Source: Mycteria americana (Eukaryota > Chordata > Aves > Ciconiiformes > Ciconiidae). Taken from it: a DNA stretch of 64,000 nt. The stretch covers positions 152,443,519 to 152,507,518 of the forward strand of contig NC_134366.1 of assembly GCF_035582795.1 (NCBI RefSeq), read 5' to 3'. A program made the translations under genes and the position numbers. The notes beneath the pieces were generated by a model. That model worked only from the letters and a program-made list of their open reading frames with translations. It ran no database searches and was not told the origin of the DNA. Shown piece after piece: positions 32,619-45,403 of this stretch (position 1 is the stretch's first letter; each line of letters starts with the position of its first letter).

Positions 32619-35228
32619 ATTCAGGGATTAGCAAGAGGAAGACTTGGTGTTGCAGAAACAAATCCCATGTGTCTGGGAGTTTAGCAACCCATGCGACTAG
32701 CTCTCTCCAACTACTTCTGGGAGGGGGGTTTGACGGAGATATAAGCCTTGTAGAAACCCTAAAGTGCTTCACCTTCCTTGAGACACTGTACTTGGAAGAT
32801 CCAAGCTGTCAAGGTAAAATCTGAAACTTTTCCTACATTTAAATTGGCGCAGACAGGTCTTACAGCATCAGGAATATTGAAATGTCGGGATTCGAGCACA
32901 AATGAACAAGCTCCAGGGTGTTTTTGTTAGGAAATCGCTGGAAGGAATTATTGCAGTTTTATGAAATTTTGGAGTAAAACTGTAAATATTTCTTATGTTA
33001 TTGAGTAATCTTAGTAAAGTGATGAATGCCTTGAAATCTTATTAAAATGATGGCAGTTTAGACTTCTTAGCATGACTCAGGATCATTTCATACTTTAGCT
33101 TGGAAACACAAAGTAGTTTTCATAAAAAACAGCTGGAGCAATACCAAAGACGGTTCCTATATTGATTATAACAAGAGTCCAATCAAAGATTCAATGAAAA
33201 ACAGTAGGAACAGGTAAAATCTCATATTCAAACCTACCATTAGTTTTTCAGAACAATCAGATCTAAAAACTCGGTATCAAGTAGCAGATCGCTATAATCA
33301 GCAAAAAAATTATCTAAAAGCCACCTGCCTCTACTAAGATGTTAAAAAATCAGATGCATACATCAGTTTGGATTAGCCACACACTGCTAGGGACTGGGTT
33401 GAAATACTAATGAAGACAACATCCCCTGGCTTTGATTTAGGTGACCATTTCAAGTTTAACCCCAGTCTATCCACAGGTCTTAATAAAAGCTGCCACCACA
33501 TGCCAAAAATACCGGTTTCCCTGTCTTCACCATTACTAGTCACCTTCACTGTGGTGCAGAAACAAGAATCCCCATTTCAGTGGCAGGCCAAATTCATGAG
33601 CAGATTGAAATCTTTCGGTAGATCTTGCTTCTAGATTTGCCCAGGAGCCAATGAACATTTTCTGGTGAGCTCTGCAATTTTCTATCAGCACTTCAATTCC
33701 ACTGAAATTCCCACCGAGGCTTCACATCCACCCCATCTGAAACAACAACCAGAAGGGAAAAAACCAAAAGGCACTTGCACGGGCTTATATGAAACAGCAT
33801 TTCATCTTTAGCAATCAGGATAAGGTATAAGGAAGAGCTGCAAAGGGTAGAGGTCAAGACAGGTAGGGAAAAAGTCAAGAAAACCAGGAACAGGAGGAAG
33901 AAGCTACCCTGCACAGCGGGCAGACCAGTTTGCAGGTGTCTTCCTCAGGGGAACACATATCTCCAAGGCAAACTTCATGAGCCCCTAACTATGGTGCTGA
34001 ATATTTCTGCACATCTCCAGTAGAAATACCTTCCTCCTTGACTTCCCACTTCAAATGTATCCAACAGGCTGCCCAGTAAAACTGCGCCTTACTGGCTTTT
34101 TTATATAAACAACATCAGAGTTACACTTTCATTTTTCTGTTTGTCCGAAGTAAGAGTCCAGAGCAGCCTATTCTCTCCTGCAGGCAGGACCCCCCCAAGC
34201 CGTCCTCCTCCATCCTTCCCCCGCATCCTCCATTCACCTCCCACAGCCTCTTCTCTCCCCTCCGTCTGTCTCTTGGCGATAAATCATTCACCGTGTCAAC
34301 CCGTGACACCGCCGTGCAAAGGGTGAGCAGAGCTGGCAGCACCGTCATGCTGGAAGTGCTGGTTAGCACCATCGCCTCCTGCAGACAGCAGCGGAGATGC
34401 CGGAAGACGTGGTGCTGCCGGGCACTGGTGGGGGGCACAGGGCGCTTTGCTCCCCCCGTTTCGGACTTTCCGATGCGGTGCCCTGAGCAGCCCCTGCAGT
34501 GGGGGGAATGACCGACCGTCCGCAAGCTACCACGCTGCACAGAGACAGCCAGAGCTTTCATTATGTTGGAGTAGAAGGTTTCTATAAAACCAGTGGTCAA
34601 TGGCCAGTTCTGTAAAAAGCACCAGAGGAGATGCACGTGGGAACTGGTAAGCAAGACTGGCAGGGGCAGCCAGCAACAGATCACTCAATGTGTGAAAAAG
34701 AGGACAGCAACAACCACAAAAAAAGAAGCAGCAGACGAAGGAAAGAGGAGAACGCCGAGAAATTGTGTTAAATGAAAGACGCCAAGGCAAACAAAATGAA
34801 TGTTAATTTACTAGCAGAAGGTAAGGAGAAAAAGAGGACAGAATCCACAACTGGAAGAGGAGGTTGACACCAGAAATTGTCAGGGACAAACAGAAAAGAG
34901 TGGAAAAACATAAGACATAAAGATAAGGAGCAAGAAAGAATGTAGGAGAAAGTAATGAGTGGGCGAGTGTGTGGTGCAAAGAGAAAACAGCCTGAACGCA
35001 GTAACCAAGGACCAGAACAATGCGAGCACTGGTGCTCCAGCTGGGATAATCTCAGCTCTCCCAGAGACCAGATAAGCTGTCATGCATAGGGGGGAGGGAG
35101 GGTGAGGAGAAAAAACGTGTAATAGAGACAAGTCGGTCTTACTCTATCTCATGGCATTGTGGCCTTGAGAAGCATTTCCAAGCAAAAATTGTGTGGAGTG
35201 TAGGAGAGGAATAACTTACATTTACAAA
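32619..35228. other. unannotated unique sequence
   Basis: No gene or transposon was recognised. The + strand at 34190-34262 is pyrimidine-rich. A 187-codon minus-strand frame at 34121-34684 shows no domain and is considered chance. Confidence 0.5.
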
Positions 35229-35530
35229 ATCATGACACATGCTGTGAGCCAGGCAGTACAATAAGCAGCTTATCTGAGTAGACATCAGCCTGTTTAACAT
35301 CTGTGCTGCTCTGGTACTTTAGATCCCAATGAAAACAGGGACTGAGTCCATACTGGCCAGTGCAGTACAAAAGATTCTGACTTCATTAACTGCTGTTTTT
35401 TCAGTCACCCAGCAGCATCGAGCCTCCAGCAAGCATAATCTTTTCCACAGAGAGGGTCAAGGAAATGCACCAACCGAACAGAAATTACAGCCCAGGTCCC
35501 CTGAATCTGGGGACTGATCCAGCAGTTAAG
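35229..35530 (-). mobile_element. MIR-like SINE relic, minus strand
   Basis: Two separated blocks match the reverse complement of MIR in the correct order. The first is TGTGAGCCAGGCAGTACAAT with AAGCAGCTTA (about 35244-35273), parallel to the 'tgccaggcactgt..aagcgctt' block. The second is CACAGAGAGGGTCAAGGAAA (35447-35466) followed by CAGCCCAGGTCCCCTGAATC (35488-35507), parallel to the 'cagagaggttaagtaac...aacccaggtc' blocks. The middle is diverged and slightly longer than in MIR. The flanking blocks are better preserved than in the relic at 8.4 kb. Confidence 0.55.
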
Positions 35531-36704
35531 TTGCAGTGTTTGGCAGCTCCTCAAAACAGCTAGAGTTTGGTATCTCTTCCACGGCATGAAAATCTTTCAC
35601 AGTAGAAAGGTTTTGTGGGCACAAGAGAACCTTGAAAAACGTTGGCATCAAATATTAGACTGAACACAGCTGCATCCCGAGATGACGAGTGAGGACCAGA
35701 GAGCCAACCAGCAGGTTGGCCTGTTCCAAGTGCAACTTGGCAAGGGTCTTGCCATCACTTTCCACCTTGGTTGTTCATCAACATCAAACACATCTTCCAC
35801 TCAGTGGATGGAAGGCGTCCATAGCTGCATGATGAAGTGGTAGGTATGAAGCTGAGGCTTGGTGGCAAGGACAGGTAGCCTAGCATTGGGCAGCAGGGCC
35901 AAACAGCAGGACTGGGCAGCAGGAAGGGGAACATCGGGGCATGGGCTGTGGGACAGTGGCAAGCATCTGGCCATGGCGCTGCACCTTCAGAGCCCAGTAT
36001 GTCACATGCTAGCAGGGCTTTCCAAAAACATATGTCTTCGGCAGAGGATGGCTTGGTCTTGCTTGATCTTCGCGGCTCTCCCTTTGGATCAGGGCACACT
36101 GAGCTACTGTACAAGGGCAGAGCCCGATAATGCCAGCAGGAGTTCTGGCATTTGCAGTGGTGTCAGTGGGAAATGAGTCTGGACATTGCTTTGTGGCACC
36201 TCTCTGCTATACCAGTTAGTGGCCTAGGAAGGCTACCTCTCGCTGCTGACCCCCACAGAGAAAGATATGCTGGAGTCACCCCATGTTAGGAGCTGTATTT
36301 TCAGAGCTCTGGGTCTTCCAGACAGATGAGACAGGCCTGCACATCTTGTTTGCTTATCAAGTGCATTACCCAAGGGTTGCTCATCAGGGTGTGGATTTCA
36401 GATAATTTTTTTGCAAGATCCGATGGCTCCAAGATATTTGTGTGAAGTTCTGTTTGTGCCAGCTGTACTATGTCTTTTTTTCTTCTTTTCCCTGTCCAGT
36501 CCCCAAGATGGATGTATCTGCCTCAGAGCAGTGAGTAGGGCTGGTTTTTCCCACAGCACTCTTGTTGTTACATGCACAACGGGGTCTGAAGTAAATAGAC
36601 ACCTCTAGCAGACCTATCTTAAATCAAGCTCTCCTCAAGCTACAGCAGCTCAGACAGTAAGCTGCTGATGATCAGTGCAATCAGCCATATCCAAGAAGAA
36701 GAGT
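35531..36704. other. unannotated unique sequence
   Basis: No gene or transposon recognised. Open frames are short and overlap on both strands. Confidence 0.5.
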
Positions 36705-36985
36705 TCAAATGGGAAGAGGTGCAAGAAAAGGGCTGCCAGAATTGTCAGGGGAGATTAAGAGAGATGTCCTCGCTCAGCCTAACTGAGCAAAAGCTGACAG
36801 GTGACAGGATAGCTTTTTATAAATATCCCTGGAGGAAGGGGAATATCAGGGAGTGAAAAGAGCTATTCAAACTGGAAGACAGCTTCGGCACAAGAACGAA
36901 TGGTTATAAATTGGCCACAGATAGATCTAGGATGGAAATTGCGTTTTTAACCACAGGAGCGATGAGGATCTGGGACAAGCAAGAC
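36705..36985 (+). mobile_element. ancient CR1/L3-like LINE relic, plus strand
   Basis: One reading frame, broken by a single TGA at 36854-36856, keeps the C-terminal part of a CR1/L3-type ORF2 protein. It has E-E-V-Q-E-K-G-C-Q-N-C-Q-G, then GDRIAFYKYPW, then KELFKL, then GTRTNGYKLATDRSRMEI and FLTTGAMRIW. The DNA words ACAAGAACGAATGGTTATAA and AAGAGCTATTCAAACTGGAA are characteristic of the old CR1 lineage best preserved in crocodilians and turtles. The 5' part, 3' UTR and tail are missing. It is distinct from the younger CR1 at 5.3 kb, in which this interval has a different sequence. Confidence 0.85.
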
Positions 36986-39900
36986 TGTGAGCAGTGGACT
37001 GAGGCAAAGCACCTAATCTCACTGCCTGCATGGTTAGGAATATCCCTTCTGTCCTTAATTCATCCCAACAATTTAAATTCAAGGAAATCAGGAAGGAGAA
37101 GATGAAGCTCTCCCTCTAAGAAGTCAGTCAGGGAAAAAAACAACGGTCCTCAGACAATATAAATGAAACTAATCTCTGACAAATGGCATGCACGGACGAC
37201 TCCTCTGTCACAAGGCAGAACTGAAGGAGGCTGTGACCATCTGCTCTTCATGCCCATGGGAGCATGAAGAGGCATGAGATGCAGACGTTTCCCCAGTGGG
37301 CACTGCTGTACGAAAAACCCCAGCCTGAGCCACGTGAGACGGTCGGGCACTTTCCACTCACATTCCAAGAAAAACAGAAACAGCTCTGAAAAATCTGCAC
37401 GTGAAGTGGAAAGCAAGTAACTCGCACTCCCTCTATTCACGGTGCCAAGTCTTCGAAACGGAAAACAGCTGTGAGACACCCACAATAAGACGGGCAGGCA
37501 CCGCCGTGGTTTGCCAAGTTGCGCACAGGTTAGCAGAGCACGGCCACATCCCTGCGACGAGCCAGCGAGTCGGCCAGAGCCTCAGGACAGACCTGCCTCA
37601 CCTGTGCTTTAAAACAGGCACACCGAAACGCCCCTGACATCTGGAGGGATGAGTCGCCACAAGGCAAAATGATAAACTAGAACCAGGCATGGAGCTGCTG
37701 TCTGTAAACAAAAAACAACAAACAAAAAAAGCAGAATTGCTGGAAGCAAAGTGTTGAATAAGTAAGACCAGAAAACAAATCTCCCTCAGCCCATTCTGGC
37801 CTCGTGGAGGAAGCATCCTGTTTTCTGTCCATCAGCTTTTTAGTCCCCTAAAGAAGGTCCCCTCCTTTCCCTCATCTCAGAGGCCAAACTGTGGGTCTGC
37901 TCTTCCCGGAGTCCCCCGGTCCATCCGCACGCCGCGGGTTCCCTGTTCGCTGGCTCTCCCCCCTCCTCTCTGCCCTGTCCTAAACTCCCCATGCTTCTCC
38001 TAGCTGAGCCACCTCTTCCCTTCCCCAGGCACATGAACTAGACCTGTTCAGACAGGCTGAGGTAAATAGACACTCCTCTCTGCTGCCCTGCCATGCCTTT
38101 TTTAATAAAACGTGTAGTACGCAGTGTCCACAGATAGGTGTGAACATTCCTAACTTGTTTATCACTCACGTTTACTAACACAAGGACTTCTCCCTCAGGC
38201 ACATAATCTTCCTAAATCAAAGAAACCAAAAGGGTAATGTCAAATAATATAACAGCAGATCCAGAACTTGTTTGGCACCTGTTGTGTTGAAATATTTTTC
38301 TTCTTCATAGTTACATTCGTAATTTCAGAATTAACTATTCTTGCAAAGTCTTTTTTCACCCCAAGAATAATAAGCTTACATGAAGATACTCATTACTGCT
38401 TCCAATCCTTCTGCCAACTGCTCTTGAATTTGCCTTCATTCTTTGTAAATATTTGAAGGGCAGCTATGTCTTTGTAAACAAAACACTAGGCTTTCCCTGT
38501 TTGCCTTGGCTAGGATAACTGTGTTTATGAATGTGGCTAAACTTCTGCTTTGTGACTATAAAATACCCTCAATATTCATCTTTCTGATGATAAACACACT
38601 TTTTGTATTGGGAAGGACAACAGAAAGACAATGCCAAAAAACCACCCCACTCCAAAGTAGCATCTTTTGCAATAGTCCTTAAGTTTCTTATCACTTTTGC
38701 ATTATTTCCATTCATTCCGATGCCAAAAAGCAACTCCGTGTCATTCTGAAGTCGGCAGAGATTGTGCCTGAAAGGTCACGATATGTTTTACCAACCTGAG
38801 ATGATGACTCTTGATTTATAGCCCCCCATCCACATTCCAGAGAGACTTGCACAACGTGGAATCTGTCTTAAAAGCAGAGTTTGAAAGCTTACGTGTGTTC
38901 TTCCTTCATTCCCCAGACCCTGACAATACCCTGGCTGCTCCAGCAGCTACTGTGGTTTATCAGAAATTTTAATGCTACTTGCAAGTTTGCTATGCAGTGA
39001 CCACTGCCTGCAGACAACTAACAAACTCAAGAAACCTACATCAGGCTTGATCTGCTCCATCAAACCGCCCTAAATCCAACCGTGAGTGGAAACCGTGGCT
39101 TTGCCCCATGGCCCTGTCCCATGGCACGGGGGGCTGAGTATCACGGACTGTATCAGCGCAAAGTCCCCACGTGGACCAGGCTGATGGTTTTGCTCTGCTC
39201 TCTGGGAGAAAGAAGCACAGCCTCTGCCTGCGACAGGGAGGAACGTGAGGGACCCAGACGGTGTGCCCATGTGTGGGTTTGCAGGGGAGGAAAGTTCCTG
39301 TTGTCAGGCTGCTGCGTCCCAAGCCGTGGAGCCCCGTGCCAGCCCCGCAGCTCCCCGCCCCTGCGGCCACCCTGTGCTCCTCCGGCTGCGGTCACTTGGG
39401 CTGTGTAGACAAGCTGGTGTCTGAAAAGGATCAGAAGTTGTGTGAAACATCCTTGAATACTGTAGGATGTCTGCTGTGAGCTACAAAATGCAGCTGTTTC
39501 CCCTGTTCAGCCTCCGCATCTACCGCATTGCAGAGTCCTTCAGAAAAACGTCCCACCACGCTGGCATGACTCTTCTCTGTAGGGAACCCGTGGGACACCT
39601 CTCTACTGCTCTTTGTAGTAAAGATATTAAATGTCAAAAGCTTGATTGTGTTAATTCCGGATGTTTCTATGATCTTGGAAAACAAAATTCAGTGCCCCCT
39701 TAGTTGTAAAAAATATCACTAAAAGACATGAAATGACAACGGTTCAATATTATCGGACAGAGTTGCAGGGATGGGCACATCACAAAAGTTTTTTAAAGAT
39801 GCCTCTCTGTGCATGGACAAGGTCATAACAAGAGCGACAGTGACAGATCCATGTTTGTTCACGTGAGCTCCTGCCAGCCTCCCAAGTATGATAACTACTG

Positions 39901-41204
39901 CAGCTACATACAGGGTCCTCCTAAAATATCATCAAAACCTGGCTGACTTTTAAGATGAACAACATAGGTACAGGGAGGGGAACCCAGTTTATCTCCAGAT
40001 GCTTACTCAGTAAGACGTAGTGCATCTGTATGTTATTTACATGTTCAACAGCTGAATATTCCAGGGCTGTTTTGTGTATATGTGATAACCTTAGGAAGAG
40101 CCTCAAGCTGAGTAACCGAAGCCTGGAGAGGAGTCATTCAAACGCGCGATTTGGTGTCTGTGCTTCTCTTGGTAGGAGCTCAGTTTCCGCACACCTCTGG
40201 GAGCAATCCTTTCTCTGCAGAGTCCCTGGGCGGGGGACGTCACCTCTGAATTTCTCCCCAGGGCAGAACACCTCCGTTTCATTCCTGAACACAGCTGTGA
40301 TTTTATGATGCTCTTTTGGATAGTGTATTTTACCGAGTGAGACAAAAAAGGCTTCCTCAGAAACCAACATCAGATTATTTACACAGCCAGCTGGGTAATT
40401 GATTAGGGCATTTCTGTCACCTTTAACAGCGTCTGCTGCTCCGGACTTGGATTGTCTGATCAGAGGCTACAAAACATTACTGTTTCAAACGGACCTGCTA
40501 TTTGCAGCCAGTAATGCACCTGTGGTGTTCTTTGCATTTACCCTGCCTTCCACCTTCAGCAAATTCAGTAGCATCTGCAGTCAACACCCACTGGGTTCTG
40601 CAACCACTTCTTGGGCAGCGTTCCACTGAAAAGTCTGAACAGAAAATGTCCTTCTAAACGTTTTAAAAGGGAAAAAGTAGAGTCTGTGCAAACAGAGACG
40701 TGGAGCGATAAAGTATTTTTATTTGCTTAAACTCTACAATTATAATTAATTTGTAAGTGCACAGAATGGTCAACATTAGGAGCTAGTTTTGTATAGAAAG
40801 ACCTTTAATCAACAGTTCTGGATTTACTTCTCCAAGTTCCACTCCATCTTTTCTAGCAACTGAATGCATATGAGCTAAGGAAAGAAAACTCACACACAGT
40901 ACAGCAGTCATTAAATTTTATTATAGTAGCTTTGAGTTGTTACCATCTAGGGGAGAGGAGATGCTTAATCTAAGAACTGAAATTAATTTGTTTTATATTA
41001 TCCTTCAAACTGGAAAACTACTTTAGAGTACCAAGATTATTATCACATTCCCAGAGTGCATATAAATCTCACTTTCTGAAAGTCAAAGTTGGGACTGTAA
41101 ACCACAAAAATCCAATATTGCTACCACAACTTTTATTACAGCCACATATCTTTATATTCTAGCTATTACTGTTACACTATTAGTTTGTTACTTCCTAAAC
41201 GTCT
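36986..41204. other. unannotated unique sequence, 4.2 kb
   Basis: No gene recognised. Slightly GC-richer intervals lie at 37.8-38.0 and 39.06-39.42 kb; the latter carries overlapping frames of about 100 codons on both strands. The rest is AT-rich. Confidence 0.5.
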
Positions 41205-41330
41205 GCTGTGTGTTCAAGATACAAAAGAAGATGAGGTGTCTGCCTTGCGGGGGCTATACGTTTAGACAGATAATAAATCGCACTGGGAATAGAAACAAGC
41301 GTATTTAAGTCTTGTGATGAGGGGAAAGAC
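41205..41330 (-). mobile_element. possible L2-like LINE 3' relic, minus strand
   Basis: The order GTTCAAGATACAAAAGAAGA, TCTGCCTTGCGGGGGCTATA, GTTTAGACAGATAATAAA parallels the reverse complement of the L2 3' region (a 'gggatacaaagatga..tctctgccctcaaggagctta..tctagacagataa' order). Similarity is weak and recalled from memory. It could instead be unique sequence with chance resemblance. Confidence 0.35.
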
Positions 41331-42673
41331 TGTCCTGCTGTATTTTAGCTGCTCTGTTATAACCCACTGCTATAAACACTATTTTGGAATAAAAGTTAAT
41401 AGGGGGAGTTACTCCAGAATGCCTTTGAGAAACAGTTATTCATAAATAGGCAGCACGTCAGTTCACTTCTGCAAGCTGCCTCTCAGTGTCTGTGTACATC
41501 TATGTGTACGTGAAAGGAGAATGAGACTTCTTTATCGACCCCGGACATCCAGAGAGAATAGGAACTGAGACTGGGAGCCAAAACCTGAACTCAAAAGGCC
41601 ATTAACGCTCTGCACATTCGTTAGCTGAAAGCTGATACATAAATATTTTTAATTCCTGCACCGAATACCAAGGCTCATATGTGATGACAGGAGATTTAAA
41701 ATAAGATTTTGAGCTTGAAGCATGGAAATGTCACAAGGGCTTTAAAAGCGCTGCTCCTCGTTGCGAGACAGGTAACAGTTAAATGTTTTTTTCGCATAGT
41801 GATTAAGACTTCTCTCTGTCACTCGTCTTTATGTAATCCTGCCACTACACAGTGGTGGGCTGCTAGCACAGAAGCAGTGTAATCATTGCTACAATGCTGG
41901 GAGAGTGAATCTGAAGTGTGTGGGAAGAAGTGCCATGGAAAGCGTATCACACAGACAAATCAAAGAAGGCAGCGCGGGGAGGTAGAGATGGGCTAACGCC
42001 GCCAGCACCCCAGAATCCCAAAATGTGCTGGTGAAATCCCATCCGGGCTTCTGCGGCGCAGAAAGGAGGAGACGATGCTGCAAAGGGCACTTCTTCATGG
42101 TTAAGGTCTGCTTTTAATAACAGCTACATTGTCAAGCCGAAAGGGAAGTAAATTGCAAGTAATTTCCATTAGGCTGGGGGTAGGAGAAAACTTTCACCTA
42201 CCCAGACGGAGTTATATAAGGCTTGGGGTTTTTTTTTTCAGATCCCTTGCCAGCTCCAGAAAACAAATATTATTTAGAAAGGTCGTATTAGCCCTCGCTA
42301 TTAAGTTGAGGGCTTCAGATCCCGGAACGACAGTGCCACACAGCCCATGCATCTCCTAAGAGTCTGCCCAAGCCCACATCCCCCAAATTAGTGGAAAGGG
42401 GTGGGAACGGATGACCGTTCCACCCACTTCAGGAGGCACACGCTTCAGGTGTGCAACAGCCCCCGCACAGGTCCCCTAGCAGTTCCATTGCTCGCACTTA
42501 GCAGCAGGGGGTCTGATCGGCCTTGCAGCAAAGTTTTCTCCCTGTGTGTCACCTGCTATTTGCAGCCCCTGGGAGCACACCAGGGTGCATCCTCATAAAG
42601 CTTCGACACATCCATCAGGGAGGTTCGCAGCATCACATTTGCCGTGAGGAGGAACGAGGTCCTCCTGCCCTTG
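41331..42673. other. unannotated unique sequence
   Basis: No gene recognised. Sequence 41590-41700 is AT-rich with homeodomain-type words. A T10 run lies near 42230. Confidence 0.5.
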
Positions 42674-42781
42674 CCCATGCCCATGCCAATGCCCATGCCC
42701 ATGCCCATGCCCACGCCAATGCCCATGCCCATGCCCATGGCCATGCCCACGCCAATGCCCATGCCCATGCCCATGCCCACG
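42674..42781. repeat. CCCATG hexamer array with higher-order pattern
   Basis: Eighteen consecutive hexamers with no phase loss. Most are CCCATG, with CCAATG at units 3, 8 and 14, CCCACG at units 7, 13 and 18, and one GCCATG at unit 12. The array therefore consists of blocks CCAATG-(CCCATG)3-CCCACG of 30 bp, the middle block being 36 bp because of the extra GCCATG. This shows expansion by block duplication after hexamer expansion. Because 6 is a multiple of 3, it encodes dipeptide repeats (Met-Pro on +, Met-Gly on -), which makes short open frames look longer. I see no evidence of translation. Confidence 0.95.
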
Positions 42782-45403
42782 TCCTTCCTCCATTCCCCCA
42801 GCCCTCCTGCACAGATGTTTCAGGCTCCAGCAGGGAAAGGCTTCACCTCTAAGGATGTTGTTATCATGGCACTGAAACACTTTTGAGCTGGCAGAGCAGC
42901 TGTGGTGGTAGTCCTCACTTCCCACCTTCCTAGACGTTTTCCCTCACTTTTTCTTTCTACCTTAGAGCCAAAGTGTGGCTGGTTTCTCAATGAGACCTTG
43001 TGAGGAGGGAAGCCACGGCCAAGGCGAGCAGGTCTGCCTCATTCCCGGCATGAGTTCTGGTGAGGTGGGCATGGTCCACAGCCCATGTGTCCATCCCGAC
43101 ACCTGATGCATGGAGACCTTCCCTCCCTTCCATGTTCTGCCACAGGAAGAGCTACCGCCCGGCTCCTTCGTGTAACCCGTATGAGGCAGCTTTCCAGTGC
43201 GGCTGTGGAGACCTGCAGCAGCGCTGCAGAGGCCAATGTGACCAAGGGACACTTCAAATCTGGAGCCAAAGCTGACTTCTAAAGGCTTTTGTTGCTGTGT
43301 ACGGTGTATTCAGCAGGCTTCAAACCACCACGGGAACTTCTGTAGCTGTTTGTCACGCCTGCTTCTCATGCCAGCTTGTTGGAGGCCAGATAATATCATA
43401 AATTCAAGGAAGTCAACTTGCATTTCTTAAAATGCTATTGCATAAAATGTAAATACTGTAACGTTTCCCATCTGAAGCTATAGTTTTTGCTGTGCATGTC
43501 TAAGCAATTGGAGACCCGGTTTTGACCAATGTCATGAAGTTCTTACTATGGGAATTTCTGGGCTGGGGAGTGCCTGTCTGTAGGTTGTATGGGATGTCTC
43601 TGCCAGGAGCGACAGCAGGTCCTTGAGCTCAGCAGCTGCTTCCTGAAGGTAGATCACCTTGTGAAAATCAAGATGGAAGAAGGGAAGGGACAGGAGGAAA
43701 GCAGAAAAACTACTGAGGGCAAAAAGAAAAGATTCAAGGACAGGGTGAGAGTAGGAAAGGAAAGTAGGGAGGTTGCGGGAGAGGCATGTAGCACAGAAAA
43801 GAGAGAGCAGAGAAGGCAAATTGTAGTCTGTTTGTGTACCTACCCAGAGACAGGAGGAATCCCAAAGGAGGGGTAAGTTGTACCTGTGGGGCACTGCACT
43901 GAGGACAGCATCTTGCTCTGGGTGATCAGCGTGCTCTGTCTCCGCGGGAAAGCAACCTCCAGAGGTTCAGAAGCTCTGCACGGAGCTGCTTCATCTGCTT
44001 ACAATTAGTCTGACTGCAAAATCTGTTTGAGTGGGGATTTGTCTTTCTCTGTTATCCTTTTACCTCCTTTTAGGACTGAATTTCCAGGAGGGGAGGGCAC
44101 CAGGCTAACAATAAAGGGTCATTAATCTTGATGATACCCTATTCAAGGGGAAGAGAGAATGTGGTCATGGAGTGGCCTGGGCCGTGGGCCCTACACAGGC
44201 AGAAATTGCACGTATTGCCATCAGTCTAGAGGTGATTTATGTTCCTGGGTCTGAGGTTTGCAATTTTTTTCTCTGTTCATTGCAACACCCTCCAAAAAAA
44301 GAAAGAAAATTAGTATTTATGCTCTTTGATGTGAAAAATTATCACCGCAGTGAACACAGGACCAGTCTGCGAGCAAGCATGCTGCCTTAGCTGTCAGGCT
44401 CCAACGGCAGCACCTTGGCGCTCCGGGTCAACCCTAAGCCTTCTTCATTAGTCTTAGCTCTGGCTTGTTTTGAAACTACAAAAATCTGTCTTGATCCAGA
44501 GCCTCGGGACATTTCTGAGAGTGCTTTCATCCGTAGACCCCATAGCAAGGGTTCATATGTTAGTATGACTTTATGGGAAAACTCTCGCTTAGGTCTGTTC
44601 CCTATGCATTAATTATATCTGGAACTCATTTCTCTGCTGAGCTTCGGGTTACACTTCAAGCAATAAAGGTTTGTAGGTAAGTGGAGAAAACCATTAACAG
44701 AGCCAGGAGCTACAGAATATGCAGCCTTTTTTTGTATGGAGTGGGCCATGTGCAGGCAAGTCACACAGTTGCAGCATAAGCACCATGACAAGGAAAAGGA
44801 AAAATTGCAGGCTTGATGAGAAAAAGAGAGAGAAGACGAGGCCTTTTTGGGTGGAGCCCTGTTTTGTCCCTGCTCCTCCCGTGCCGGGAGTGCTCCGGGG
44901 GGAAGGACGGAGGGGTCGGTGGCACTGCGCAACCTGTGTTGCCCTCCAGCCCCTGTCCCCACTGCACCTCCGGCAGTCCCTGAAGAAGTCATGGGAGGAG
45001 GATGCTGGAAAGCAAAGAATGAGTCTGAGGACACAGGGAACTAATAGTACAGGAAAATCCTGGAAAGCACGAGGTAAATACTTAATGCAAAGCACAGAGT
45101 TGCCTCCCACTCTCAGAGACTGTATCTCACACTTTATTGTCTTTAATCATTACCCAGGAGCTATGACATGCAGTAATCTACTTCTTCAGCTTCATTTAGG
45201 ATTTATATGACAGAGTCTTATCAAAATAGACCTACCAGGACTGCAAAACAAACACTTAATTAAAGCTGAGTGTTTCTAATTAAATCCAGTAGGATGAACA
45301 CGTTACAGTGAATGTCATTTCCAATAGCGTCCCTAGAAATGACAAAAGAAAGCGGCTGCGAGGGGCACACCCCACGGAGCACCACCACGCGTGTTCAGGT
45401 GCT
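42782..45403. other. unannotated unique sequence
   Basis: No gene recognised. 43670-43815 is purine-rich. The minus-strand frames of about 140 codons at 44609-45110 overlap a 163-codon + frame; none has a recognisable domain. Confidence 0.5.

Noticed and set aside
34121..34684. 187-codon open frame, minus strand
   Set aside because: Partly opposite a pyrimidine-rich tract. No recognisable domain or conserved motif.
42556..42925. Met-Gly and Met-Pro repeat frames
   Set aside because: They arise from the CCCATG hexamer array. No evidence for a protein.
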